Below are positions 54,385-62,249 of a stretch of DNA of 64,000 nucleotides, piece by piece. Origin of the DNA: Bacteroidales bacterium (GTDB taxonomy: Bacteria; Bacteroidota; Bacteroidia; Bacteroidales; WCHB1-69); the NCBI GenBank assembly GCA_024685175.1, contig JAIKWD010000027.1, forward strand, positions 1 to 64,000, written 5' to 3'. The notes below the pieces were generated by a model, which was not told the DNA's origin, searched no databases, and worked only from the letters and a program-made list of their open reading frames with translations. The position numbers and the translations under genes were made by a program. Positions within the stretch are counted from its first letter, which is position 1, and each line of letters opens with the position of its first letter.

Positions 54385-54981
54385 ATGAATCGTCTGCAAA
54401 AATCGTATTTTTTACAACATGATGTGGTGGCTCTGGCGCGCGACCTTTTGGGCAAGTATGTGTTCACGATGAAAGAGGGCCAGTTGGCAGGGGGCATTAT
54501 CGTGGAAACGGAGGCCTACAGGGCCGTCAACGACCGCGCCTCGCACGCGTATGGCGGCCGTCGCACTGCTCGCAATGAGATGATGTACCACGAGGGTGGA
54601 ATAGCCTATGTGTTTCTCTGTTATGGGATACACAATATGCTCAACTTTGTCACTAACGAAGCAGAAGTGCCCGACGCCGTGCTCATTCGCGGCATAGCGC
54701 CTACGCACGGCATGGAACTGATGCAATTGCGGACGGGCAAGCCCGTGCTGCCTCCCAACGCAGGCGATGGTCCGGGACGAGTGGGCAAACTGCTGGGCAT
54801 CACGAAAGCAGACAACGGCCGCTCCCTGACCGGCGACACCATTTGGCTTGAAGATCGCGGGCTCGTTATCCCCGACAACCAAGTCCTCGTCACCTCGCGC
54901 ATCGGCGTCGACTACGCCGGCGACGACGCCAAACTGCCCTACCGCTTTGTCGTGCACGACTTTAAACTTACCACTTTGTGA
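54385..54981 (+). CDS. DNA-3-methyladenine glycosylase (AAG/Mpg family)
   Basis: 198 residues from the ATG of MNRLQKSYFLQHDVVALARDLLGK. Family motifs are GIIVETEAYRAVNDRASHAYGG (catalytic Glu in VETEAY), CYGIHNMLNFVTN and GPGRVGKLLGI. It removes alkylated purines in base excision repair. An in-frame ATG 18 codons upstream lies closer to the divergent sigma gene and lacks family residues. Length normal. Confidence 0.94.
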   Translation: MNRLQKSYFLQHDVVALARDLLGKYVFTMKEGQLAGGIIVETEAYRAVNDRASHAYGGRRTARNEMMYHEGGIAYVFLCYGIHNMLNFVTNEAEVPDAVLIRGIAPTHGMELMQLRTGKPVLPPNAGDGPGRVGKLLGITKADNGRSLTGDTIWLEDRGLVIPDNQVLVTSRIGVDYAGDDAKLPYRFVVHDFKLTTL

Positions 54982-55010
54982 ACAATCTGAAAACCGTTAT
55001 CCGAATGATT

Positions 55011-55349
55011 ATGAAGAAAATACTAGCCCTCTTCGTGGTGCTTTTCCTTGCGCTTTGCGGACTGCAAGCACAGGTTGTGTACAGTTGCGACTACAAATAC
55101 GAAGCCGATGTGAAAGTGTATGTCACCCAATACAAGTACGAAGCAGACCTGGTGGTCTATAAATGCCCGTACAAGTACGAAGCGACCGATAACAAAGGCC
55201 TTTGGTATTTCACCAATTACAAATACGAAGCCAAGAAGAAAATCTATTTCACGGACTATAAGTACGACGCCGACCTTGTGATCTATTTCTCGGACTACAA
55301 GTACGAAGCCGGCTGGAAGAAGAAAGAAAAAATGCACCTGATGTACTGA
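55011..55349 (+). CDS. Small secreted YKYEAD-repeat protein (DUF6150-like)
   Basis: 112 residues from the ATG of MKKILALFVVLFLALCGLQAQ (signal peptide). The mature ~90 residues consist of six repeats with a YKYEAD core (DYKYEADVKVY, QYKYEADLVVY, PYKYEATDNKG, NYKYEAKKKIY, DYKYDADLVIY, DYKYEAGWKKK), each about 14-17 residues. This fits the DUF6150 family, to my recollection. Predicted all-beta; function unknown. A frame with GTG start at 54978 overlaps the glycosylase stop but adds no signal-like residues. Confidence 0.8.
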   Translation: MKKILALFVVLFLALCGLQAQVVYSCDYKYEADVKVYVTQYKYEADLVVYKCPYKYEATDNKGLWYFTNYKYEAKKKIYFTDYKYDADLVIYFSDYKYEAGWKKKEKMHLMY

Positions 55350-55419
55350 TCCGTTGTTCAAAGGCGACCGCTAAAGAGTACCCTAAATCCTATCTCCTAT
55401 ATCATATTTCCTAATTTCG

Positions 55420-55427
55420 TATCTTTG
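55420..55427 (+). promoter_or_regulatory. Promoter -7 element for the thioredoxin-like gene
   Basis: TATCTTTG, 20 bases before the ATG at 55448, after a pyrimidine-rich stretch. Confidence 0.68.
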
Positions 55428-55447
55428 CCACTCAAAAACAGCGTACA

Positions 55448-55921
55448 ATGAAACGATCCCTTGTTTTTATGATTATGATACTCTGCGCTTTGCAGCTTTC
55501 GGCGCAGCAGAAAATATATGACGATCAAGCTGATGCTATGGCGCAAATCAAGGTGGCCACGGAGCAGGCTGCCGCTCAGGGCAAGCACGTGCTCTGTCAG
55601 GTGGGCGGCAATTGGTGCCCGTGGTGCATCCGTTTCGCCGGCTTTGCCGAAAGCGACACGGCCGTGCATCAGGTCATCGCCGACAACTATGTCTACATCC
55701 ACGTCAACTGGTCGAAGGAAAACAAGAATCCCGAGGCAATGCGCTATCTCGGCAATCCCGCGCGGTTCGGCTTCCCCGTGTTTGTCATTATTGACGGCAA
55801 GGGTACGCCCATCCATATCCAAAACTCCGCCTATCTGGAAGAGGGACAAGGATATAGCGAGAAAAAAGTCGTGGAGTTTCTGGAGGCCTGGACCCCCAGG
55901 GCGGTTAAAGAGTTGAAGTGA
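55448..55921 (+). CDS. Periplasmic thioredoxin-fold protein
   Basis: 157 residues with a signal peptide (MKRSLVFMIMILCALQLSAQ). A thioredoxin-like domain of the DsbD-C/Thioredoxin_7 type has the redox motif CPWC in GGNWCPWCIRFAG and cis-Pro in FGFPVFVIIDGKG. It probably reduces or oxidises periplasmic thiols and could receive electrons from the DsbD-like protein at 6022; this link is inferred. Its 3' end overlaps the convergent PIG-L gene by 17 bases. Confidence 0.9.
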   Translation: MKRSLVFMIMILCALQLSAQQKIYDDQADAMAQIKVATEQAAAQGKHVLCQVGGNWCPWCIRFAGFAESDTAVHQVIADNYVYIHVNWSKENKNPEAMRYLGNPARFGFPVFVIIDGKGTPIHIQNSAYLEEGQGYSEKKVVEFLEAWTPRAVKELK

Positions 55922-57179
55922 TACTCAAAAACTCGTCCACGCTGTAGTCGTTCAAGAACAACATTCCGTGTGTGGCCCGTATCAGGGCACTCTTGTTTTG
56001 GTAAAAGAAGTCTTTGCCAAGCAGGAATTGTATGTCGCGCAATTGCTTCACCCAGATGGACTCGGCCAACTCGCTGAACGGTCCGTCGAAGTTCGGGTTG
56101 GGGAATTCGGCGTGATACTGGGTCATGTACGATGACGAGAAGGCCTTCTCGATGACGGCGAAGGCGTTGAGCGACACCGGAACGTACATGTTGGCCTCCG
56201 AAGGATGGAACGTGGACCAGACGTTGCGGTAGGCGAGGACGCGCACGTTGGAGAGGTCGGCTTCCTCGTTCCAAAGTCTTAGCGCGGTCGAGATTGACTT
56301 GAGCACTTTGTAGTGCGTGTCGGGACGTAGTTGGCCGGAGTCCATCACCACGCTGACGATGTCGGGCTCGATTTGACGCAGCTGTTGCAAGATGGGAAGT
56401 ACGTCGCTTTGAATGTCAGGAGTGAAGGTCTCTTCATGACGGTTGTATAGCCCGAGATGCAGATGGCGCACGTTTTGGACAGGCACGCCCATGTAAGCCC
56501 ATACTAACTCTTCTTCATACTCACGCACCTTGCCCTTTAATTGGTTGAACTCAGCATCGTCTGCCTCTTCATGCACAATGGCACTTATCTCTTTTTGGAT
56601 GATATCCCGCATCTGATTTAGGTCTTTAACCTGCCAGATGCCCACCATGTCACGAAGAAGTCGGTGGCAGAAACCACGCCGCATTTCATGCTCGTCCTTA
56701 CGGGCTACATTGTCCAAATAGTGGTGTACATCTTTGTCTTGTTTGAGCAAATATCCACCATGGAAGAAGTCAGGATAATGAACCATCTCGATGCGGTCCT
56801 CGTCAAGGAACTGTTGGGTATCTCGCAAGGCATCTAGCATGAATTGATCGGTCACGGAATGGTAACCGGAGGTCATGATGTTGAAGTAAACCTCGTTGCT
56901 CACTGGCCTGAGTTGACGGTTGATGAGTGGCATAATGCCGAGCATGATGTCGTCGTGGTGCGGTCCGGTGTGCAAAATGACCTTGTTCTCGAAAGGCTGA
57001 CAACCATGAGAGAGCCGCGCCTTGACCTCTTCCACTACGCGATGTACGGTGTCAAGGCTGAAGTTGGGAGTCTCGCCGCTGCGCGGATCGCTACGCAAAT
57101 CCTCTTCGGTTAAATTGTGAGCGTACTTGTTGATGGTTTTACAAAGCCCAAGTATATTGCGAATTTCGGTGTTAATCAT
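55905..57179 (-). CDS. PIG-L/LmbE-type protein resembling the C-terminal half of fused NagB proteins
   Basis: 424 residues, cytoplasmic. The de-N-acetylase metal motif is in ILHTGPHHDDIMLGIMP (PHHDD), with a later H in VRHLHLGLY. In Bacteroidota a similar region of about this length forms the C-terminal half of ~660-residue proteins annotated glucosamine-6-phosphate deaminase. Here the NagB half is missing and the frame starts cleanly with its own ATG, so it is a standalone version. The substrate may be an amino sugar or its phosphate, by inference. Confidence 0.8.
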   Translation of the reverse strand: MINTEIRNILGLCKTINKYAHNLTEEDLRSDPRSGETPNFSLDTVHRVVEEVKARLSHGCQPFENKVILHTGPHHDDIMLGIMPLINRQLRPVSNEVYFNIMTSGYHSVTDQFMLDALRDTQQFLDEDRIEMVHYPDFFHGGYLLKQDKDVHHYLDNVARKDEHEMRRGFCHRLLRDMVGIWQVKDLNQMRDIIQKEISAIVHEEADDAEFNQLKGKVREYEEELVWAYMGVPVQNVRHLHLGLYNRHEETFTPDIQSDVLPILQQLRQIEPDIVSVVMDSGQLRPDTHYKVLKSISTALRLWNEEADLSNVRVLAYRNVWSTFHPSEANMYVPVSLNAFAVIEKAFSSSYMTQYHAEFPNPNFDGPFSELAESIWVKQLRDIQFLLGKDFFYQNKSALIRATHGMLFLNDYSVDEFLSITSTL

Positions 57180-57386
57180 AGTGATTATTTATGCCTGCAA
57201 AGATAGCATTTTTAGCAGATAGCAGTTGACACTTAGCCTTTTAATAAAACAATTTTTTTATCCATCTATATTATCAACCAACGACTTCTGGTCTCTAAAG
57301 TCTCAAATCTCAAGTCTAAAGTCTTACACCTTAAATTTTCTTTTCCGACCGAAACAAAAAAAGTGTATTTTTGCAGCCTCAAATGA
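57180..57386 (+). other. Intergenic region before tRNA-Met
   Basis: 207 bases without a gene. It contains short direct repeats built on AAGTCT / CAAGTCT / AAATCTC (57291-57324) and the tRNA promoter at its right end. Confidence 0.5.
57366..57373 (+). promoter_or_regulatory. Promoter -7 element of tRNA-Met
   Basis: TATTTTTG, 14 bases before the mature tRNA. The surrounding 20 bases equal those of the str operon promoter at 29141. Confidence 0.75.
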
Positions 57387-57460
57387 GGCGGGGTAGCTCA
57401 GTCGGTTAGAGCGTCGGATTCATAACCCGGAGGTCACGAGTTCAATTCCCGTTCCCGCCA
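57387..57460 (+). tRNA. tRNA-Met (anticodon CAU)
   Basis: 74 bases fold as a cloverleaf: acceptor GGCGGGG / TCCCGCC (one G-U pair), D arm GCTC-GAGC, anticodon loop TTCATAA, T arm with GTTCAATTC. The discriminator is A and the CCA tail is not encoded. A CAU anticodon could also be tRNA-Ile2 or initiator; the first pair G1-C72 argues against initiator, and I favour elongator Met. The anticodon stem has one A-C mismatch next to the loop. Confidence 0.92.
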
Positions 57461-57465
57461 CAAAA

Positions 57466-57499
57466 TACGCTGACAGTTTTTTGTCGGCGTATTTTTTTT
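57466..57499 (+). terminator. Intrinsic terminator after tRNA-Met
   Basis: 10-bp stem TACGCTGACA / TGTCGGCGTA (one T-G pair), loop GTTTTT, then 8 T. The last T is also the first base of the next promoter element. Confidence 0.9.
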
Positions 57500-57506
57500 A
57501 TCTTTG
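57499..57506 (+). promoter_or_regulatory. Promoter -7 element for the CHU_C protein gene
   Basis: TATCTTTG, 71 bases before the ATG at 57578, directly joined to the tRNA terminator T-tract. Confidence 0.68.
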
Positions 57507-57577
57507 CAACACTGAAATGTTTTTTTCGTTATGATAATACAAACGTTACATAGATATAGATAAATAATAAGAATACT

Positions 57578-59944
57578 ATGAAAAAGATCTCTTTGACTCT
57601 TGTTCTTTGTATGGCAATTTTGTGCTTGAACAGCCCGTTGTTTGCCCAAAATTACACATACTCCTGCTGGACGGAAGCGAGCGGTATTCCATTGGATTTT
57701 ATGACGCTTGGAAATGCTCAGCATCCTTACGCCCAGCCCAGTTATAGTAATAGCTATAATGGATTTACCGGCATAAATGGTACAACAGGTAACGGGCTCA
57801 CAGCTAGCCATGCCTTGATTACTCAAAATCTAGACGACCCGTGTAGATGCTATCAGCTTCCTACTGGTTATAGGCATGAAAAACTTATTCCCCATTCATG
57901 GGACGACTCTGGTAACTATCAAGACAAAGTCATAAGAATAGGCTGTTATGGAAGTCACAGTTCCCCATGTACGAAAAGTCAACAAATGGAGTATTGGTTC
58001 GTTCCGCCAAAAGATTCCTGCGTGTTGTTGGTGTATTTCACTTTCTCATTGGAGAATAAGGAAAGTTATCATTGTGCATGCTGTAATCCTGATTTGTCGA
58101 CCGATATTTCGAATCCTCAGTTTATTATCGAAGTCGTAGACGCACAAACAGGACAACCAATTAATAATACTCCGGTCAATACTGATAATTATTATCCTCA
58201 AAAAAATTCAACCACCGTGGCCAACCCTAAGTGGCCATATAGCAGATTTACAGCTGTGGCAAGTGGATATCAGTCCACGTTGGATGAAGAAGTACCAAAT
58301 GATCTTGGATACTCAGACAATCTATATTATTGGGCATGCCCGGATGCATCACCCACCACCTTCCCATTCAGAATATGTCCTCGTGAACAGACAAGTGGTT
58401 ATGCAGGTACTGATGTGCCTACAGTAAAATGGTTTGAATACAAACCATTGGCATTCAATTTGTCCTCGTATGCCAACAACAATAGAGCCGTTAAGTTAAG
58501 AATAAAGGTTCGCTCGTGTTCCGCCAGTGCACACTGGGCATACGGTATGTATGCAGCAAAGCTTATCCCTGGTCAAGTTGAGGTGACCGCTTGTGGCGAT
58601 GAACCTATCGAATTGGGGGTGCCATGGGGCTTTATCCCCGACACTTATGAATGGCAGTGCGGCAGCGGCCCCGATGGGACCCTTCGATATATAGAAGTGG
58701 GCGATGTAGGTGTTAGCGGTACTAGCAAGCATATGATCCTCGACCCTACGCAAACACGAATCTGGCCCTATTATCGCTGCAACCTGAGATCCTATACCGG
58801 CGTGCCGTTTACCTATGAAGCTTACGTCATTAAATATGATATTTCCCCTAATTTCTCTTATGAACAAATAACCGATCCGGATCATCCATGCTCTCACATC
58901 GTTACTCTGAATAGCTTAAGTCAAGTGGGTGCCCTTACACCTAATGCCAATGGTACCGCTTATGATACAACGTTCCAAAAAGAATTCCATTTGAAATGGT
59001 CTTACAAGAACGATCAGGGAGACTATGTCCCAATTGCCAATAGCGAAGACGATACTGTCGTGACGGTCAATTTCTCCAACTTGCCTGATATTGACTTGAC
59101 TGATTTTGACTACACGCTTGACTCCATAAACATCAAACTCGTAGTTCAAGACTCACTCCGTAAGTGCATCGATAGTATCATGATGAACATCCCATTGGAT
59201 TCTAATTATGTGAAGGTCGGCACAAGCGACACCACTGTCTTTGCTTGCCAAGATAAACTTCCATATTTCTTCTGCCAGAATAAATATGGCGAAAGATATC
59301 GTTTTGATAGACCGGGAACTATGGATTGTCACGTGGGAGCAGATGCCAATGAACGATCATGGAACTATTGTGATAGTATTGTTAAGGTGCGCCTGGATGT
59401 GATGCAACCTCAAGTGGAAATCAATGATTTGGGTGACTATTGCGACTCTTTCCGCACGACCCTTACAGTTGTCCCATTACCTGGTCAACCGTATGAGCAA
59501 GCAGATATCCACGTTATAAACTGGAATGGTGATGATCAAGCTCATGGCCTGACCTATATTGCCAATCTTGCAGGCGTGTATACTGTAGACGTCACCGTCG
59601 GCGATGCGGGTTGTGGCGCCTCCGCATCCTATAAGATTCCTGCTTGCAAGCCCTTTATCAACTTGCCTAATACGATCACTCCGTCCAACCACGACGGTAT
59701 GAACGACTGCTTCGAGCTCCCACAAAAGAGTCTGGTGAAATCAATAGAACTGACGATTTATAATAGACAAGGCACGGCTGTGTTCCATACTACCGATGTG
59801 AACTTCAAGTGGCGCGGTGCTCGTTTCAGCGAAGACTATCCTGACCCCGAACTCTGCAACCAGACCTATGTCTATACCCTCAAGATGGTTGACTTTAACG
59901 GTAAACCCTATCCCGTGCTGAAAGGCTCCATTCTCGTGTTGTAG
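57578..59944 (+). CDS. Large secreted protein with T9SS type B (CHU_C) sorting domain
   Basis: 788 residues with a signal peptide (MKKISLTLVLCMAILCLNSPLFA). The N-terminal ~330 residues are Cys/Tyr-rich and unrecognised (YSCWTEASGIP, CCNPDLST). Beta-sandwich-like segments follow. The C-terminal ~95 residues are CHU_C: INLPNTITPSNHDGMNDCF, IYNRQGTAVFHT, TYVYTLKMVDFNGKP. It is probably secreted by T9SS to the cell surface. Function unknown. The M28 lipoprotein gene follows 21 bases later. Confidence 0.87.
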   Translation: MKKISLTLVLCMAILCLNSPLFAQNYTYSCWTEASGIPLDFMTLGNAQHPYAQPSYSNSYNGFTGINGTTGNGLTASHALITQNLDDPCRCYQLPTGYRHEKLIPHSWDDSGNYQDKVIRIGCYGSHSSPCTKSQQMEYWFVPPKDSCVLLVYFTFSLENKESYHCACCNPDLSTDISNPQFIIEVVDAQTGQPINNTPVNTDNYYPQKNSTTVANPKWPYSRFTAVASGYQSTLDEEVPNDLGYSDNLYYWACPDASPTTFPFRICPREQTSGYAGTDVPTVKWFEYKPLAFNLSSYANNNRAVKLRIKVRSCSASAHWAYGMYAAKLIPGQVEVTACGDEPIELGVPWGFIPDTYEWQCGSGPDGTLRYIEVGDVGVSGTSKHMILDPTQTRIWPYYRCNLRSYTGVPFTYEAYVIKYDISPNFSYEQITDPDHPCSHIVTLNSLSQVGALTPNANGTAYDTTFQKEFHLKWSYKNDQGDYVPIANSEDDTVVTVNFSNLPDIDLTDFDYTLDSINIKLVVQDSLRKCIDSIMMNIPLDSNYVKVGTSDTTVFACQDKLPYFFCQNKYGERYRFDRPGTMDCHVGADANERSWNYCDSIVKVRLDVMQPQVEINDLGDYCDSFRTTLTVVPLPGQPYEQADIHVINWNGDDQAHGLTYIANLAGVYTVDVTVGDAGCGASASYKIPACKPFINLPNTITPSNHDGMNDCFELPQKSLVKSIELTIYNRQGTAVFHTTDVNFKWRGARFSEDYPDPELCNQTYVYTLKMVDFNGKPYPVLKGSILVL

Positions 59945-59965
59945 TTTTCATAACAAAACCTCGTG

Positions 59966-60952
59966 ATGACTTTTAGACAATCTAAATATTTGCTGTTGGC
60001 ATTGTGTTGCCTGCTCATGTTGGGCTGCAATCGCCAAAAAAATAAAACGCAAGACACAAAGCCGACGGTGACCCCGCCGGCTTTTGACATGGATTCGGCG
60101 TATGCTTTTGTGAAAGCCCAAACCGATTTCGGCCCCCGTGTCCTGGGAAGTGAAGCCCATGCAAAATGCGCTCAATACTTGGTGGAAAAATTGGCTCAGT
60201 ATTGCGATACGGCATTTTCTCAAGACTTTTCTGCCCATACGTACGACGGTAAGAGCTGGAAGGCACAGAATATCATCGGCTCCTTTGCACCGGACAACCC
60301 TGAACGAGTGGTTCTCTCTTCGCATTGGGACTCCCGCCCCTTTGCAGATCATGATCCAATTCCAGCCAACCGTGAAAAGGCTATCGATGGCGCCAACGAC
60401 GGAGCCTCTGGAGTGGCTGTCCTGCTTGAAGTGGCTAGACAACTGCAACTTAATCGCCCAGATATTGGTATTGACATTGTGCTCTTTGACGCCGAAGACT
60501 ATGGCCCTAAAGAGGACGATGATGCTCCACTGGGTGAATGGTGGGGACTTGGCTCCCAATACTGGGCCCAACATTTTCATAAGCCTGATTATAATGCTCG
60601 CTATGGAATCCTTCTTGATATGGTGGGCTCACCGAATGCACGCTTCTATCAAGAAAGCTTCTCCGTGCGCGATGCACAACCAGTCGTGGCTAAGGTGTGG
60701 GGACACGCCTATGAGCTGGGCTATGGCCAGAACTTCGTCAACCAGCCTGGTGGTATTATCACCGATGATCATTATTATGTCAACAAGTATGCCCCCTTCA
60801 AAATGATTGATATCATCCATTACGACATGTATTCGGGCTCCGGCTTCGACCCTGTCTGGCATACGGTAAACGATAATATCCATCATATTGATAAGAATTC
60901 TCTCGATATGGTGGGCAAAACTTTGTTGCAAGTGATAAAAAATGAACGATGA
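59966..60952 (+). CDS. M28-family lipoprotein (glutaminyl cyclase-like)
   Basis: 328 residues from the ATG at 59966 (GTG three bases earlier also possible). The lipobox is LMLGC (Cys ~20). The zinc site of the M28 fold is seen as HWDSRP, GANDGASG, FDAEDYG and a late HTVNDNIHH. The DFGPRVLGSEAH start and WWGLGSQYW insertion fit glutaminyl-peptide cyclotransferase-like members of Bacteroidota, which cyclise N-terminal Gln on proteins exported through the Sec pathway. Aminopeptidase activity is the alternative. Its stop overlaps the aspartate kinase start (ATGA). Confidence 0.87.
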   Translation: MTFRQSKYLLLALCCLLMLGCNRQKNKTQDTKPTVTPPAFDMDSAYAFVKAQTDFGPRVLGSEAHAKCAQYLVEKLAQYCDTAFSQDFSAHTYDGKSWKAQNIIGSFAPDNPERVVLSSHWDSRPFADHDPIPANREKAIDGANDGASGVAVLLEVARQLQLNRPDIGIDIVLFDAEDYGPKEDDDAPLGEWWGLGSQYWAQHFHKPDYNARYGILLDMVGSPNARFYQESFSVRDAQPVVAKVWGHAYELGYGQNFVNQPGGIITDDHYYVNKYAPFKMIDIIHYDMYSGSGFDPVWHTVNDNIHHIDKNSLDMVGKTLLQVIKNER

Positions 60953-62211
60953 GAACAATCAAAGTCTTTAAATTCGGCGGCGCATCCGTAAAAGATGCCC
61001 CGGCTATCGAGAATTTACACTCTATCTTGCGTCTCTATCCAGATGACTCTCTTGTAGTGGTCATTTCTGCCATGGGCAAGACTACCAACTTCTTGGAAAA
61101 AGTCTTGAAGGCATACTATCACGAACCTGACAAGGTGGAATCGCTGGTGACTGAATTGCAACGGCAACACGAACAGGTCGCCATCGCCCTCCTCCCTGAC
61201 CCAGGTGCAATCTTGGATCGCCTCCATAAATTGTTTGGTCAGTTGAGAGAGGAACTTGCCGTTGAACATTCCAATAATTATGATTATGACTACGATCGCA
61301 TCGTTAGCTTTGGCGAGATGCTGTCTACAACATTAATATCCGGCTACCTCAATGTCGCAGGGATCGAGAATACCTGGCTTGATGCCCGCCGCTTGATCCG
61401 CACGGATGACACTTATCGTGAAGGACACGTGGACTGGGATGTTACCATTAAACAAATACAGGATGTAGTGGATAACAATCCGGCACGAGTCTTCTTGACG
61501 CAAGGCTTTATTGGCGGAACTGCCGAGAATCTTACAACTACGCTCGGAAGAGAGGGCTCTGACTACTCGGCAGCTATCGTGGCTTACGCCCTAGAGGCTG
61601 AAAGCCTGACCATCTGGAAAGATGTCCCAGGTTTACTTAACGCCGACCCCAAACGATTCCCTGACGCCATCAAATTGGATGAAATCCCCTACGAAGAGGC
61701 GGTGGAACTTTCCTACTACGGTGCATCCATTATTCACCCAAAAACGCTTAAACCTCTGCAAAACAAACAAATACCATTGTTTGTGAAATCCTTTTTCCAG
61801 CCTGAGGAACCCGGTAGCGTCATTACGACTTGCTCGCTGGACAATCCCATCCCATCGATTATTGTGAAGGACCACCAGACACTACTGACCGTTTTCCCTC
61901 GCGATTTTTCTTTTATCGCTGTGGATAACTTGTCGGAATTGTTTGCCGTCTTTGCTAAATATCGTATTCGTGTCAATATGATGCAGAATTCCGCTTTGAG
62001 CTTCTCCGTCTGTACTGATGCGGAGCCGGCCCGCCTTAAACAGTGCGTGGAATCTCTACAAGGCAAATATAAAGTGAAATATAATGAGGATGTTGAGCTG
62101 GTGACCGTGCGACATTATAATCAAGAAACTATTGATAAACTCATGTCGGGACGAAAGGTGATTTTGCGCCAGACAAGCCGTGCGACTATCCAGTTTGTCC
62201 TTCTTTCCTAA
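60949..62211 (+). CDS. Aspartate kinase, monofunctional
   Basis: 420 residues. KFGGASVKDAPAI at residues 7-19 is the conserved start of aspartokinases, then VVVISAMGKTTN, SFGEMLSTTLISGYL, GREGSDYSAAIVAYAL and WKDVPGLLNADPK. A shorter ACT region (SFIAVDNLSELFAVFAKY) closes it. It phosphorylates aspartate at the entry of the lysine/threonine/methionine/diaminopimelate branch. The four-base overlap with the M28 gene shows co-transcription. The protein is monofunctional, not fused to homoserine dehydrogenase. Confidence 0.93.
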   Translation: MRTIKVFKFGGASVKDAPAIENLHSILRLYPDDSLVVVISAMGKTTNFLEKVLKAYYHEPDKVESLVTELQRQHEQVAIALLPDPGAILDRLHKLFGQLREELAVEHSNNYDYDYDRIVSFGEMLSTTLISGYLNVAGIENTWLDARRLIRTDDTYREGHVDWDVTIKQIQDVVDNNPARVFLTQGFIGGTAENLTTTLGREGSDYSAAIVAYALEAESLTIWKDVPGLLNADPKRFPDAIKLDEIPYEEAVELSYYGASIIHPKTLKPLQNKQIPLFVKSFFQPEEPGSVITTCSLDNPIPSIIVKDHQTLLTVFPRDFSFIAVDNLSELFAVFAKYRIRVNMMQNSALSFSVCTDAEPARLKQCVESLQGKYKVKYNEDVELVTVRHYNQETIDKLMSGRKVILRQTSRATIQFVLLS

Positions 62212-62218
62212 AAATTCT

Positions 62219-62226
62219 TATCTTTG
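62219..62226 (+). promoter_or_regulatory. Promoter -7 element of murG
   Basis: TATCTTTG, 23 bases before the ATG at 62250. Confidence 0.65.
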
Positions 62227-62249
62227 CAGAAACATTAACCTAAAAGATA

